Counted from the stretch's first letter, positions 44,440 through 57,203 are shown. The stretch is DNA of 64,000 nucleotides from Arthrobacter sp. Soil762 (GCF_001428335.1 NZ_LMSG01000005.1:1-64000); one strand, 5' to 3'. Numbers and translations: made by a program. Notes: generated by a model from the letters alone, not told the origin.

Positions 44440-45642
44440 GTGTACCTAGAACACCTTTCGCTCACTGACTTCCGCAGCTACGCCCAGGTTGACCTTCCCC
44501 TCGAACCGGGGGTCACGGTGCTCGTCGGGGCAAACGGCATCGGCAAAACCAACCTCATGGAGGCCATCGGGTACCTGGCCACGCTCAGCTCGCACCGGGT
44601 CAGCTCCGACGCCCCGCTGCTGCGGTTCGGCACAGACCGCGCGCTGGTCCGGGCCCGCCTGGTCCGCGGCGGGCAGACCACGGTCCTGGAACTTGAGATC
44701 AACGCCACCCGCGCCAACCGGGGGCGGATCAACCGCAGTAATCCGGTCCGGGCCAGGGATCTCCTGGGGATCTGCCAGACGGTGCTTTTCGCCCCCGAGG
44801 ACCTGGCGCTCGTCAAGGGAGATCCGTCCAACCGCCGCCGGTTCCTCGACGAGCTGATGGTCAGCCTCATGCCCCGGCACTCGGCGACCCGCACGGACTA
44901 TGACCGGGTCCTGAAGCAGCGCAATGCCCTGCTCAAATCCGCCCGGGCCGGAAAATTCACTGCCGGGCACGAGGCCACCCTCGATGTATGGGACCAGCAC
45001 ATGGCCCGGGCGGGCGCCGAGCTGCTGCATGCACGGCTGGAACTGGTGGAACTGTTGAGCCCGCACCTGGCCAAGGCGTATGCCCAGCTCACGGATGGGT
45101 CCAAGGACGCCAACGCCGTCTACCGGTCCACCCTCCAAAGCCTGATGGACGACGACGGCGGCGCGGCACCGGGTACCGGAGGCGGTTCGTTGGCGGACGG
45201 GTCGGCCGCTGCAGAAGATCTGCGGAACCTCACCGTGGAGGACCTCACCGGCCGCTATGTCCAGGCCTTTGCGGCCTCCCGCCGCAAGGAACTTGAGCGC
45301 GGAATTTCCCTGGTGGGGCCGCACCGGGATGAGCTCGAACTGATCCTCGGCGAAGCGCCCGCCAAGGGGTACGCCTCGCACGGCGAAACCTGGTCGATGT
45401 GCCTCTCCCTCCGGCTTGCTTCCTACTACGTCATGCTCGATGACGCGAGGACCGGCGGGTCTGCCCCGATCCTCATCCTCGACGACGTTTTCGCCGAGCT
45501 GGATGTACAGCGCCGGCGTAAACTGGCCGCAATAGTCTCCGGCGCGGAACAGGTCCTGGTGACCGCCGCCGTCGACGCCGATATCCCGGAGGAACTCTCC
45601 GGCCGGCGGGTGAAGGTCATCCCGGGAGGAATCGATGAATAA
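44440..45642 (+). CDS. recF: DNA replication and repair protein RecF
   Basis: A 400-residue SMC-like ATPase that helps load RecA at gaps. It opens MYLEHLSLTDFRSYAQ, with Walker A GANGIGKTNLMEAIGYL and the signature/Walker B region ILILDDVFAELD. A Gly/Ala-rich insert of about 20 residues lies near position 245. The GTG start at 44440 is family-like. Its end overlaps dciA by 8 nt. Confidence 0.95.
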   Translation: MYLEHLSLTDFRSYAQVDLPLEPGVTVLVGANGIGKTNLMEAIGYLATLSSHRVSSDAPLLRFGTDRALVRARLVRGGQTTVLELEINATRANRGRINRSNPVRARDLLGICQTVLFAPEDLALVKGDPSNRRRFLDELMVSLMPRHSATRTDYDRVLKQRNALLKSARAGKFTAGHEATLDVWDQHMARAGAELLHARLELVELLSPHLAKAYAQLTDGSKDANAVYRSTLQSLMDDDGGAAPGTGGGSLADGSAAAEDLRNLTVEDLTGRYVQAFAASRRKELERGISLVGPHRDELELILGEAPAKGYASHGETWSMCLSLRLASYYVMLDDARTGGSAPILILDDVFAELDVQRRRKLAAIVSGAEQVLVTAAVDADIPEELSGRRVKVIPGGIDE

Positions 45643-46192
45643 GGATGAAAAGGGCGGGCTGCAGCCTGGCCGGGATCCTGACAACATCGACGCGCCGCAG
45701 GCTGCGCTGAACCGCATGCGTGAGGCCGCGGCCGCACGCGGCGAAATCCGCCGGAAGGCACCCCCCAAGGCCGGTGCCGCCAAGACAAAGGGCGGGATCC
45801 GGGATACCCGGGGTTTCAGCCAGTTCCACTCCACCGGCCGCGATCCGCTGGGACTTGGCAAAGTGGTGGGACGCCTCGTGGCCGAACGTGGCTGGAGCTC
45901 TCCGGTAGCGGTGGGTTCGGTCATGGCAGAGTGGGCCACGCTGGTTGGCCCGGAGATTTCAGCGCACTGCACCCCGGAGAGTTTCACCGATACCACCCTT
46001 CACGTGCGCTGCGACTCGACGGCCTGGTCCACGCAGCTGCGGCTGCTGAGCAACAGCCTGCTGGAGAAGTTCCGCACGGAACTGGGCGATGGCGTGGTCA
46101 CCAGCATCCAGGTGCTCGGCCCGTCAGCACCCAGCTGGCGCAAGGGCGGACGTACCGTCAACGGCCGCGGGCCGCGCGATACCTACGGTTAG
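45635..46192 (+). CDS. dciA: DUF721 protein, DciA-type helicase-loading factor
   Basis: A 185-residue protein with a flexible, basic N-terminus (about 1-60) and a C-terminal DUF721 domain (GLGKVVGRLVAERGW, VGPEISAHCTPESF, LHVRCDSTAWSTQLRLL). DUF721 proteins interact with the replicative helicase DnaB in bacteria lacking DnaC/DnaI loaders. It is coupled to recF by overlap. Naming as DciA rests on domain and position. Confidence 0.85.
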   Translation: MNKDEKGGLQPGRDPDNIDAPQAALNRMREAAAARGEIRRKAPPKAGAAKTKGGIRDTRGFSQFHSTGRDPLGLGKVVGRLVAERGWSSPVAVGSVMAEWATLVGPEISAHCTPESFTDTTLHVRCDSTAWSTQLRLLSNSLLEKFRTELGDGVVTSIQVLGPSAPSWRKGGRTVNGRGPRDTYG

Positions 46193-48660
<2,468 letters not shown>

Positions 48661-48720
48661 CCGGTTCCACCGAGTAGATATTCCAAACCCGACATATACC
48701 TGAAACGGAAAATATAAACG

Positions 48721-51399
48721 ATGAGTGACGAGACACCCGAGAACCCGGCGGAATCCGCCGATCTTCCGGAAACCGTTCTTGAAGGCGACGTGCTGGTTGA
48801 CCGCGTGGAGCAGGTGGACCTGCAGACGGAAATGCAGCGCTCGTACCTGGACTACGCCATGGCCGTTATTGTGGGCCGTGCCCTTCCCGACGTACGCGAT
48901 GGCCTCAAGCCCGTACACCGCCGCGTGCTGTACGCGATGTTCGACGGCGGTTACCGGCCGGAACGGTCCTTCAATAAGTGTGCCCGTGTGGTGGGCGAGG
49001 TCATGGGCCAGTACCACCCCCACGGCGACACCGCGATCTACGATGCGCTGGTCCGCCTGATCCAGGATTGGACCATGCGCTATCCGCTGGCCCTGGGCCA
49101 GGGCAACTTCGGTTCGCCGGGCAATGACGGTGCCGCAGCCCCGCGGTACACCGAAACGAAAATGTCCCAGCTGGCCATGGAGATGGTCCGGGACATCGAC
49201 GAGGAAACCGTCGACTTCCAGGACAACTACGACGGCAAGAACCAGGAACCCACCATCCTGCCGGCGCGTTTCCCCAACCTGCTGGTCAACGGTTCGTCCG
49301 GCATTGCCGTGGGCATGGCCACCAACATTCCGCCGCACAACCTCCGCGAAGTAGCTGACGGCGTCCAGTGGTACCTGGCCAATCCGACGGCCAGCCGCGA
49401 GGAACTGCTCGAAGAGCTGCTGCTCCGTATCAAGGGACCCGATTTCCCCACCGGGGCAACGATTCTTGGCCACAGGGGCATTGAGGACGCGTACCGGACG
49501 GGCCGCGGCTCCGTCACCATGCGCGCCGTGGTCAACGTCGAGGAACTCCAGGGCCGCACGTGCCTGGTTGTCACCGAACTGCCCTACCAGGCCAACCCGG
49601 ACAACCTGGCCATCAAGATCGCCGAACTGGTCAAGGACGGGAAGATCTCCGGCATTGCGGACCTCCGCGACGAGACCTCCGGCCGCACCGGCCAGCGGCT
49701 GGTCATTGTGCTCAAGCGCGACGCCGTGGCCAAGGTAGTGCTGAACAACCTCTACAAGCACACCGACCTGCAGAGCAACTTCTCCGCCAACATGCTGGCC
49801 ATCGTGGACGGGGTTCCGCGCACGCTGAGCCTGGACGCCTTTATCCGCCACTGGGTAACGCACCAGCTGGACGTCATAGCGCGCCGTACCCGCTACCGCC
49901 TGCGCAAGGCCGAAGAAGAGGCGCACATCCTGCGTGCCCTCCTGAAAGCACTGGACGCGCTGGACGAAGTCATCGCGCTCATCCGTGCCTCCAACACCAC
50001 CGAAGCCGCACGCGACGGACTGATGCAGCTGCTGGACATCGACGAACTGCAGGCCCGGGCCATCCTGGACATGCAGCTGCGCCGCCTGGCAGCCCTGGAA
50101 CGCCAGAAGATCCAGGACCGCCATTCCGAACTCGAGGCCCTGATCGCCGAGTACAACTCGATCCTTGCCTCCGAGGAACGCCAGCGCGAAATCATCAGCA
50201 CCGAGTTGGGCGAAATCGTGGCCAAGCACGGTGATGACCGCCGCACCAAGATCCTGATGGGCTTCGACGGCGACATGTCCATGGAGGACCTGATCCCCGA
50301 AGAAGAGATGGTTGTCACCATCACCCGCGGCGGCTACGTCAAGCGCACCCGCAGCGACAACTACCGGTCGCAGCAGCGCGGCGGCAAGGGCATCAAGGGC
50401 GCCCAGCTCCGCGGCGATGACGTGGTGGAGCACTTCTTCGTGACCACCACCCACCACTGGCTGCTGTTCTTCACCAACCTCGGCCGGGTCTACCGGGCGA
50501 AGGCGTATGAACTGGTGGAGGCCGGCCGTGATGCCAAGGGCCAGCACGTTGCCAACCTGATGGCCTTCCAGCCGGACGAACACATCGCCCAGGTACTGGA
50601 CATCAGGGACTACCAGCAGGCTCCTTACCTGGTGCTGGCCACCAAGCGTGGCCTGGTCAAGAAGACCCGGCTGGAGGACTACGACACCAACCGTTCCGCC
50701 GGCGTCATCGCGATCAACCTGCGTGACGAGGACGAGCTGGTTTCCGCCCAGCTGGTCTCCGAAACGGATGACCTTATGCTGGTGTCCCGCATGGGCCAGT
50801 CCATCCGCTTCACCGCCACCGACGATGCCCTGCGTCCCATGGGCCGGGCCACGTCCGGTGTTACGGGCATGAAGTTCCGCGAGGACGATGAACTGCTGGC
50901 GGCGGACGTCGTTACTGACGGTTCTTTTGTCTTTGTGGTCACCGAGGGCGGGTACGCAAAACGCACCGCGGTGGAGGAATACCGCCTGCAGGGCCGTGGC
51001 GGCCTCGGCATCAAGGTGGGCAAGTACCAGGAGGAACGGGGCCACCTCGTGGGCGCCCTGATTGTCCAGGAAGAGGACGAGGTCCTGGTGGTCATGGAAG
51101 GCGGCAAGGTTGTCCGTTCCTCGGTGGCCGGCGTACCTGCCAAGGGCCGCGACACCATGGGCGTTATCTTCGCGAAGCCGGACAAGAATGACCGGATCAT
51201 TGAGGTCGCCAGGAACAGCGAACGCGGCCTCGAGGGCGAAGAATCCGTGGACGATGACGTAACGTTGGCTGAAGAGGCCGGGTCCCCCGAGGGATCCGCA
51301 GGGTCAGCAACAACGGCAGAAACATCACCGGCTGTTGAGTCAGAGGACGCCTCCGGCGACGCTGAGCCGAACGAAGACTACACCGGAGGTAACGAGTGA
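48721..51399 (+). CDS. gyrA: DNA gyrase subunit A
   Basis: An 892-residue breakage-reunion subunit. The active-site tyrosine lies in [10 protein letters not shown]. The quinolone-determining region is [17 protein letters not shown]: the position equivalent to E. coli Ser83 is Thr and that of Asp87 is Asp. The C-terminal six-bladed beta-pinwheel includes the GyrA box QRGGKGI. The last 55 residues are an acidic tail. It overlaps the next gene by GTGA. Confidence 0.96.
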   Translation: MSDETPENPAESADLPETVLEGDVLVDRVEQVDLQTEMQRSYLDYAMAVIVGRALPDVRDGLKPVHRRVLYAMFDGGYRPERSFNKCARVVGEVMGQYHPHGDTAIYDALVRLIQDWTMRYPLALGQGNFGSPGNDGAAAPRYTETKMSQLAMEMVRDIDEETVDFQDNYDGKNQEPTILPARFPNLLVNGSSGIAVGMATNIPPHNLREVADGVQWYLANPTASREELLEELLLRIKGPDFPTGATILGHRGIEDAYRTGRGSVTMRAVVNVEELQGRTCLVVTELPYQANPDNLAIKIAELVKDGKISGIADLRDETSGRTGQRLVIVLKRDAVAKVVLNNLYKHTDLQSNFSANMLAIVDGVPRTLSLDAFIRHWVTHQLDVIARRTRYRLRKAEEEAHILRALLKALDALDEVIALIRASNTTEAARDGLMQLLDIDELQARAILDMQLRRLAALERQKIQDRHSELEALIAEYNSILASEERQREIISTELGEIVAKHGDDRRTKILMGFDGDMSMEDLIPEEEMVVTITRGGYVKRTRSDNYRSQQRGGKGIKGAQLRGDDVVEHFFVTTTHHWLLFFTNLGRVYRAKAYELVEAGRDAKGQHVANLMAFQPDEHIAQVLDIRDYQQAPYLVLATKRGLVKKTRLEDYDTNRSAGVIAINLRDEDELVSAQLVSETDDLMLVSRMGQSIRFTATDDALRPMGRATSGVTGMKFREDDELLAADVVTDGSFVFVVTEGGYAKRTAVEEYRLQGRGGLGIKVGKYQEERGHLVGALIVQEEDEVLVVMEGGKVVRSSVAGVPAKGRDTMGVIFAKPDKNDRIIEVARNSERGLEGEESVDDDVTLAEEAGSPEGSAGSATTAETSPAVESEDASGDAEPNEDYTGGNE

Positions 51400-52067
51400 G
51401 TAATCCCGACTCATATCCCAAGCCGAGCAGCAATGTCCCCGGCGGAACGCCGCCGCCCGCGGCCGCACCCCGGGTGAACGCTCCCGTCCGTCCGCAGCAG
51501 CGCCCACCTGCCCCTACCGGCGCGCCGGGGCAGCGGCCGGCCGTTCCCGGCCAGCGCCCTGCGCAGGACCGGGTTTCGGCAGGCCAGGCCGACCAGCGTG
51601 CCGGACAGGGCAGGCAGGCAGCAGCACAGGCCAGCCAGCGCCCAGTGCAGGGCCGGTCTCCGCAGGGCCAGCCCGGCCTGGTCAAGCCTGCACCCAAGGC
51701 CAAGGTCAGGCGTGCACGGCTGCTGGTCAGCAAGGTGGATCCCTGGTCTGTCCTGAAGATGGCATTCCTCCTGTCGGTGGCGCTGGGAATCGTCACCGTC
51801 GTGGCCGCCATCGTCCTCTGGACTGTCCTGGACCTCACCGGAATCTTTGACCAGGTGGACAGCCTCCTGGGCACCCTGGCAGGCTCCGAAGGCGGCGGGT
51901 TCGAACTGAAGAAGGTCGCATCCCTGGGCCAGGTGGCTTCCTTTGCCACGATCATCGCCGTGGTCAACGTTGTCCTGCTGACGGCGCTGTCCATGCTCTC
52001 AGCGGTGCTTTACAACATCTCCGCAACGCTTGTTGGCGGCATCGGCGTTACCCTCACGGACGACTGA
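51396..52067 (+). CDS. DUF3566 membrane protein
   Basis: A 223-residue actinobacterial protein always found near gyrA. The first 105 residues are Pro/Gln/Ala-rich and probably cytoplasmic. The DUF3566 domain follows with [21 protein letters not shown] and two membrane helices (about 122-145 and 185-210), then a short tail. Its GTG is translationally coupled to gyrA and preceded by GGAGG. Role unknown; the conserved linkage suggests a link to gyrase expression or envelope positioning of the origin (inference). Confidence 0.88.
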   Translation: MSNPDSYPKPSSNVPGGTPPPAAAPRVNAPVRPQQRPPAPTGAPGQRPAVPGQRPAQDRVSAGQADQRAGQGRQAAAQASQRPVQGRSPQGQPGLVKPAPKAKVRRARLLVSKVDPWSVLKMAFLLSVALGIVTVVAAIVLWTVLDLTGIFDQVDSLLGTLAGSEGGGFELKKVASLGQVASFATIIAVVNVVLLTALSMLSAVLYNISATLVGGIGVTLTDD

Positions 52068-52166
52068 AAACCCATAATTTCACCGGAATTTCTCCGGCGA
52101 AATGCCTCGATTTGAGATCGGGCCGGGATGTGCTGTAAAGTCATGTCTCGGCCCGATGAGGCATCG

Positions 52167-52240
52167 GGGCGTATAGCTCAGGCGGTTAGAGCGCTTCGCT
52201 GATAACGAAGAGGTCCCAGGTTCAAGTCCTGGTACGCCCA
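52167..52240 (+). tRNA. ileT: tRNA-Ile (GAU)
   Basis: A 74-nt tRNA with acceptor pairs gggcgta / tacgccc, D-loop agctcaggcggttagagc, anticodon gat at 52201-52203 in loop ctgataa, and T-loop ggttcaagtcc. Discriminator A; the CCA is not encoded, so the CCA-adding enzyme must finish it. Confidence 0.97.
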
Positions 52241-52309
52241 CGGAACCTGTGCAGGTTCGAAGGAAGGTTCGGTTTGCTTCACGGCAGGCAGGACCGGAAC
52301 GGGGAGCAT

Positions 52310-52426
52310 GTGAAGAAGTTGCTGGTACTTGCAGCTGCGATCGCAGGCGTCCTGCTCTACAGGAAAGCACAGGAATCCGAGGCCCGGAAAACAGTCTGGA
52401 GCCAGTCGACCGACAAGGTCGAATAG
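52310..52426 (+). CDS. DLW-39 family small protein
   Basis: A 38-residue protein starting at a GTG (52310): KKLLVLAAAIAGVLLYRK then SEARKTVWSQSTDKVE. A single hydrophobic N-terminal helix and the T-x-W motif fit the DLW-39 family, short actinobacterial proteins encoded between the gyrA region and tRNA genes. Probably membrane-associated; function unknown. Confidence 0.85.
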   Translation: MKKLLVLAAAIAGVLLYRKAQESEARKTVWSQSTDKVE

Positions 52427-52498
52427 GCCGGATTCCCGGACCGGGAGCTTGCAAAAGGCTCCACGGTTCTAGGGTATGATTGACGGGTTGCTTCTTAT

Positions 52499-52574
52499 GG
52501 GGGCATGGCGCAATTGGTAGCGCACCTGCTTTGCAAGCAGGGGGTTCGGGGTTCGAGTCCCCGTGCCTCCACCA
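52499..52574 (+). tRNA. alaT: tRNA-Ala (UGC)
   Basis: Acceptor arms gggggca / tgcctcc (one G-T pair), anticodon tgc at 52532-52534 in loop tttgcaa, T-loop ggttcgagtcc, discriminator A and an encoded CCA at 52572-52574. It lies about 260 bp after tRNA-Ile. Confidence 0.97.
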
Positions 52575-52580
52575 TAAGGA

Positions 52581-52616
52581 AGTCCCGGACAGCCGCAACG
52601 CTGTCCGGGACTTTTT
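52581..52616 (+). terminator. Intrinsic terminator after tRNA-Ala
   Basis: Arms agtcccggacagc (52581-52593) and gctgtccgggact (52600-52612) pair perfectly, loop cgcaac, followed by a T-run. A textbook terminator for the tRNA transcript. Confidence 0.92.
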
Positions 52617-52645
52617 CGTTAAAAGCAGAACAGTAGGGTTGAACG

Positions 52646-53590
52646 GTGAACTTTCTTCTTGCCGCCGTGGGCGTCCTGGGCGTGGCGTCGTCCGGGCCGT
52701 TGATCGCCGCGACCCTCGGTGCCACCACCGTCAGTGCCCTCGCCATCGCCTTCTGGCGCAACGCCATCGGGGCCGCCGTCATGGCCACTCCCACCGTGGT
52801 CCGCGAACCCCGGCAGTTCGGCCGGATCACCGGCCCCGAGTTCCGCTGGTCGCTGCTCGCCGCCGTCGCCCTGGCCCTGCACTTTGCCTGCTTCATCACG
52901 TCCCTCCAGCTGACCTCCGTTGCTGCCGCCACCGCCCTGGTCTGCCTGCAGTCGGCCTGGATTGCCGTCTTCCAGCTCTTCCGCGGCACCAGGCACCGCT
53001 GGCAGGTGCTGGCAGGGCTGGGGATCGCCTTTGGCGGTGTTGTCACCATCACCGGCTTCGACATGGGATCCTCGCCGGACGCGCTCCTGGGCGACCTGCT
53101 GGCCGTCGCCGGCGGGGCTCTGGCTGGCCTCTACACGCTCGCCGGCGGCAGGGCCCGGCAGACCATGACCACGGGAACGTACACCACGCTCTGCTACGGG
53201 ATGTGCGCGGCCTTTGTGGCGGTGCTGGCGCTTTTCAGCGGCCAGCCGCTGGTGGGGTTCGACGCCGTTGGCTGGGTGGGGATCCTGGCCATCACCGTGT
53301 GTGCCCAACTGGTGGGCCACACAGCCTTCAATCACCTGCTGGCCACCATGAGCCCGCTGCTGGTGTCGATGATCATCCTGCTGGAGATCCCCGGCGCAGC
53401 CGTTCTGGCCGCGGTCTTCCTGCACGAGACCCTGCCCGCAGGCACCTACGGCGGGCTGGGGCTCATCCTCGTGGGCCTCGCCGTCGTGGTTCTGGGACAG
53501 CGGTCAGGCCTCAGGAAACGGCGCGAAGGTTCCGCCGCGCGTGGGGATGAACCGCCGTCGGACCGTCTGGCTGAACTCGGAACGGACTGA
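52646..53590 (+). CDS. DMT superfamily (EamA) transporter
   Basis: A 314-residue membrane protein with ten predicted helices in two EamA repeats. Repeat 1 includes LGATTVSALAIAFWRNAIGA and FITSLQLTSVAAATALVCLQ; repeat 2 includes the conserved PLLVSMIILLEIPGAAVLA. Substrate unknown, often amino acids or other metabolites. The start GTG at 52646 has only a weak ribosome-binding site. The gene is convergent with the glycosyltransferase, 26 bp apart. Confidence 0.88.
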   Translation: MNFLLAAVGVLGVASSGPLIAATLGATTVSALAIAFWRNAIGAAVMATPTVVREPRQFGRITGPEFRWSLLAAVALALHFACFITSLQLTSVAAATALVCLQSAWIAVFQLFRGTRHRWQVLAGLGIAFGGVVTITGFDMGSSPDALLGDLLAVAGGALAGLYTLAGGRARQTMTTGTYTTLCYGMCAAFVAVLALFSGQPLVGFDAVGWVGILAITVCAQLVGHTAFNHLLATMSPLLVSMIILLEIPGAAVLAAVFLHETLPAGTYGGLGLILVGLAVVVLGQRSGLRKRREGSAARGDEPPSDRLAELGTD

Positions 53591-53616
53591 GGCCGGGCAA
53601 GGGCCGTAAAGCGGGC

Positions 53617-54492
53617 CTATTGCCCGCCGCGGCGGACAGACTGGGCGGTGTTGACCGTGTGGATGGCCCGCAGGAGCTTCGCCGGGAAGTAGACCGAGAA
53701 GAACACCACCATGGGTGCCTTGAGGGCCATTTTCTTGACGTTGTGCGCCTTGTACGTGCGGTCGAAGCGCGTCACGTAGTACCGGTAGTCCCGCGGTGAA
53801 TCCTCGAGCCGGCGGGCGGACATCCCGGATACCATCTGGGGCCAGTACTGGACCTTGAGTTCGTGGTCGGCGAGGTGCAGGGAGAGGTCGATGTCCTCGT
53901 GCATCTCGTCCTTCTCGTCCCGGCAGGTTTCGTCCCGGATGGTTTCCCATGCCGTAGCCCGCAGGGCCATGTTGGAGCCGAACAGGAAGTGGTACTGGTG
54001 CTTGGCGAGCTTGAGCATCAGCTGGCGCATCTTGTCGTCTGCCTTGAGCCCGAACCGCCGCATCGGCATGTCGTAGTAGACCACCGGTCCGGTGGCTGCA
54101 TGGACTGACGGATCAAAAAAGGCCTTCTGGACCTGCTCCACCCAGTCCGGCTCGACAACAGAATCGGCGTCAATGCGACCCAGGACGTCGCCGGTGGCAT
54201 GGTTGAGGCCAAAATTTCGGGTGGGAATCAGGCCCTGGTCCCGGTCCTGGTTGAGCAGGATGATGGGACTTTCCGGATACTCCAGCTGCATCTGCGCCAC
54301 GATGGCGGCGGTGCGGTCAGTGGAGAGGTTGTCCACCACGATGATTTCGTGGGCCGGCACCGACTGGTACACCGCAGCGATGAGACACTGCCGGATGACA
54401 CTTTCCTCGTTGTAAGCCGGGATGACAATGGACACGCGCGGCAGCTGTGCTGCGTCGTTCAAGGCATCCCCAGAGGATTTATCGGCTAACAT
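53617..54492 (-). CDS. Family 2 glycosyltransferase
   Basis: A 291-residue GT-A enzyme. It opens VSIVIPAYNEESVIRQCL, followed by IIVVDNLSTDRT, QGLIPTRNFGLNHATGD and the metal-binding DAD in GRIDADSVVEPDW, then ATGPVVYYD and EDIDLSLHLAD (general-base ED motif). A hydrophobic C-terminal segment may contact the membrane. Donor and acceptor unknown. It is distinct from the partial glycosyltransferase at the left edge. Confidence 0.9.
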   Translation of the reverse strand: MLADKSSGDALNDAAQLPRVSIVIPAYNEESVIRQCLIAAVYQSVPAHEIIVVDNLSTDRTAAIVAQMQLEYPESPIILLNQDRDQGLIPTRNFGLNHATGDVLGRIDADSVVEPDWVEQVQKAFFDPSVHAATGPVVYYDMPMRRFGLKADDKMRQLMLKLAKHQYHFLFGSNMALRATAWETIRDETCRDEKDEMHEDIDLSLHLADHELKVQYWPQMVSGMSARRLEDSPRDYRYYVTRFDRTYKAHNVKKMALKAPMVVFFSVYFPAKLLRAIHTVNTAQSVRRGGQ

Positions 54493-54565
54493 CAGTTCAA
54501 ATTTAGCACCGATCAGGGTTCGTCCCGCCTGCGAGTGGGTCCAGCCCGGACAAACACTGGGAAAA

Positions 54566-54604
54566 CACTGAAGGGGCCCCGCACAAGGCGGAGCCCCTTC
54601 AGTG
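54566..54604. terminator. Hairpin between two minus-strand genes
   Basis: Arms cactgaaggggc (54566-54577) and gccccttcagtg (54593-54604) pair perfectly over 12 bp, with further G-C pairs in the loop. It sits 24 bp beyond the stop of the amphipathic-repeat protein gene and should terminate it. Confidence 0.75.
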
Positions 54605-54628
54605 GGCGGCGCGAGGGCGCCGGAAGTG

Positions 54629-55612
54629 CTAGTTGCTGCTCTTGTCCGCGGAACCGTTCATGTTGGCCGCAATGTTCTTGATCGCGGTCTTGGCATCGGT
54701 GGACGCCTTGGCTGCTGCGTCTGCCGATTCGTCGGCGACGTGCTTGACCTTCTCGGCCGCGTCGTCCACGGTGTCCTTCGCGTCCCCGGCAACATCCTGT
54801 GCCTGGCCGGCCACGGCGTCAGCGGCCGAAACCGTGGCGGCTGCAGCCTTGCTGGCGGCGTCCTCGGCCGTGTCCTTGGCGTCGTTCACGGTGGTGGCGG
54901 GAACCGGCGCCGGAGTTGGCGTGACAGGGGAAGGGGTCTTCCACGGGTCTTCTACCGGCTTGGAAGCCTTCCAGGCGGCGACTCCGGCGGCGACGGCCGC
55001 GGCAATGATGCCGAACACCAGCCAGCCGCGCTTCTTGGGCTTCTGCGGCTGGACGATCTGGACTCCCACAGCCTTACCGGCCTCGTGCGCGGCGGCCTTG
55101 AGCTGCGTGCCAGCCGTCTGTGCTTGTTCCTGGAGGGAATGCACTACGCCGGAATCGGCAAGCCGCTGCGCGACGGCGTCCACGTGGGACGGCGCACTTT
55201 CCAAGGTGCGGTGCACGGCGTCGGACGCGTGGCCGATCTGGTCTGAAAGGCGCGGCAGGTATTCCACCACCACGCGGTCCCGTGCGTTCTGGATCACGGG
55301 AGTGGCCTTGTCCAGGGCTTCGTACAGGCGCGGCGTGGCGACCTCAACGGCGTCGTGGATCTTCGGGGCGAGCTGGGCGAGCCCCTCCTGGATGCGCGGC
55401 GTCACTGTTGCAACGCCGTCGGCAAGGTTGTGGGCCGCGGTCTTGAGCCCTTCCTGGATCTTGGGAGATGCGGTGTCCAGGCCATGCTGCAAGCGGGGAA
55501 CTGCCCAATCCACTGCTGCTTCCACGCGGGGGGATGCCCAGTCCTTGGCGTTCTCAACTGCGCTGTTGACTGACTGTTCAAGGTCACGGGCAATACGATC
55601 CGATTTCTTCAC
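54629..55612 (-). CDS. Amphipathic-repeat membrane protein (apolipoprotein-like)
   Basis: A 327-residue protein with a GTG start preceded by GGGAGG. Residues 1-120 consist of degenerate 11- to 22-residue repeats ending in (A/S/T)P-(R/K), for example WASPRVEAAVDWAVPRLQ, as in amphipathic helical apolipoprotein-like proteins. A helix at about 195-213 (GWLVFGIIAAAVAAGVAAW) is a likely membrane anchor. A Pro-rich spacer and an Ala/Asp/Lys-rich late-embryogenesis-like C-terminus follow. No enzymatic motif. It may bind the membrane surface; function unknown. Confidence 0.7.
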   Translation of the reverse strand: MKKSDRIARDLEQSVNSAVENAKDWASPRVEAAVDWAVPRLQHGLDTASPKIQEGLKTAAHNLADGVATVTPRIQEGLAQLAPKIHDAVEVATPRLYEALDKATPVIQNARDRVVVEYLPRLSDQIGHASDAVHRTLESAPSHVDAVAQRLADSGVVHSLQEQAQTAGTQLKAAAHEAGKAVGVQIVQPQKPKKRGWLVFGIIAAAVAAGVAAWKASKPVEDPWKTPSPVTPTPAPVPATTVNDAKDTAEDAASKAAAATVSAADAVAGQAQDVAGDAKDTVDDAAEKVKHVADESADAAAKASTDAKTAIKNIAANMNGSADKSSN

Positions 55613-55767
55613 AACTACCTCCCGATTAATGTGACGGTTCTGTTGTTAGCCTACGTGCCTTGACCTGCACGGGCTATTCTTCCAGCGGATTTACGGCTGA
55701 TTTCACCCAGCGCGGAACTGCCGGTCCAGCCCCGTCCGCGTTGACCTGCCGTGGAAGAATGGGCCGT

Positions 55768-56313
55768 ATGACTGCAATCGCAACTGCAAAAGCAACCATC
55801 CACACCAGCCTCGGCGACATCGTCGTTAATCTCTTCGGCAACCATGCGCCGAAGACGGTCAGGAACTTCGTTGGCCTGGCCACCGGTGAGCAGGCCTGGA
55901 CCCACCCCGAGACCGGCGAGGACAAGACGGGCACGCCGTTGTACGACGGCACCATCTTCCACCGCATCATCAAGGACTTCATGATCCAGGCCGGCGATCC
56001 GCTGGGCCGCGGCGTGGGCGGACCGGGCTACAAGTTCGACGACGAAATCCACCCCGAGCTCAGCTTCAACGCCCCCTACAAACTGGCCATGGCCAACGCC
56101 GGTATCCAGGCGGGCAAGGGCACCAACGGTTCGCAGTTCTTCATCACCACCATCCCCACCGACTGGCTGCAGGGCAAGCACAGCATCTTCGGCGAGGTTG
56201 CTGACGAGGACTCCAAGAAGGTTGTCGACGCCATCGAGGGCGTCCGCACCGGAATGGGCGACCGCCCGGTTGAGGACGTCACCATCAACAGCATCGACAT
56301 CGAGCAGCTCTAA
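55768..56313 (+). CDS. ppiA: Peptidyl-prolyl cis-trans isomerase, cyclophilin type
   Basis: A 181-residue cytosolic cyclophilin that catalyses prolyl isomerisation. The catalytic Arg is in FHRIIKDFMIQAGDP, followed by GSQFFITT and GKHSIFGEV. No signal peptide. Start is ATG 55768, the first Met near the isomerase domain. The rhomboid gene follows 8 bp later and probably shares its transcript. Confidence 0.94.
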   Translation: MTAIATAKATIHTSLGDIVVNLFGNHAPKTVRNFVGLATGEQAWTHPETGEDKTGTPLYDGTIFHRIIKDFMIQAGDPLGRGVGGPGYKFDDEIHPELSFNAPYKLAMANAGIQAGKGTNGSQFFITTIPTDWLQGKHSIFGEVADEDSKKVVDAIEGVRTGMGDRPVEDVTINSIDIEQL

Positions 56314-56321
56314 CCCATCAC

Positions 56322-57203
56322 ATGAGCTACGGAATTCCGGCGGCTGAGCCGTCCGCGCAGGTTCCGGTGTGCCCCAGGCACCCGGACCGGCCCTCCTATG
56401 TGCGCTGCCAGCGCTGCGGCCGCCCAGCGTGCCCGGACTGCCAGCGGGCGGCCGCCGTCGGATTCCAGTGTGTTGACTGCGTCAACGAAACAAAGCGCAC
56501 GACGCCGGCGGTCAAGACTGTCTACGGCGGCGCCGTGGCAACCGGCAAACCCATAGTGACGTTTGGAATCATCGCCCTGTGCGCGGTGATGTACGTTCTG
56601 CAATGGGTGGTCCCCGGTGAGTGGATCTACCAGAACCTGGCGTTCGCGAATGTTTTTGCCACTCCCGAATTCGGTGAGTTCGAACCGTGGCGGATGCTGA
56701 CGGCGGCGTTCCTGCACTCCCAGGGATTCATCCTCCACATTGTGCTGAACATGTACATGCTGTGGATTTTCGGCCAGGCACTCGAACCGCTTCTGGGCCG
56801 GGTCCGCTTCCTGGCGTTGTATCTCATCTCTGCCATCGGAGGGTCTGTCGGCTATCTCTTGCTGACCCCCGGCTACGTGCCCGGCGTGCCTCTTGCCGGA
56901 GTGGTGGGCGCCTCGGGGGCGATCTTTGGACTCTTCGGGGCGATGCTGCTGGTACAGCGACACCGCGGCGGGGATACACGGCAGCTGTGGATCCTGATCG
57001 CCATCAACGGCGTGATCGGATTTGTGGTCCCCCAGATCGCCTGGCAGGCCCACCTGGGCGGACTCGTCACAGGAGCCGTGTGCGCTGCCGTCATTGCGTA
57101 CACACCCCGGGGCCCGCGGCAGCGCCTGCTGCACGCCGCCGGACTGGCCGGAGTGGTTCTCCTGCTGGCCCTGGCGAGCTGGCTCCGCGTCACGGCCGGT
57201 TGA
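56322..57203 (+). CDS. Rhomboid intramembrane serine protease with zinc-binding N-terminus
   Basis: A 293-residue protein. Residues 15-55 form a B-box-like zinc motif (CPRHPDRPSYVRCQRCGR, CPDCQ, CVDC). The rhomboid core has about six helices with HIVLNMYMLWIFG, the catalytic Ser in GASGAIFGLFGA and the His in QAHLGGLVTGA. It cleaves transmembrane substrates within the membrane; partners unknown. Same operon as the cyclophilin. Confidence 0.92.
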   Translation: MSYGIPAAEPSAQVPVCPRHPDRPSYVRCQRCGRPACPDCQRAAAVGFQCVDCVNETKRTTPAVKTVYGGAVATGKPIVTFGIIALCAVMYVLQWVVPGEWIYQNLAFANVFATPEFGEFEPWRMLTAAFLHSQGFILHIVLNMYMLWIFGQALEPLLGRVRFLALYLISAIGGSVGYLLLTPGYVPGVPLAGVVGASGAIFGLFGAMLLVQRHRGGDTRQLWILIAINGVIGFVVPQIAWQAHLGGLVTGAVCAAVIAYTPRGPRQRLLHAAGLAGVVLLLALASWLRVTAG

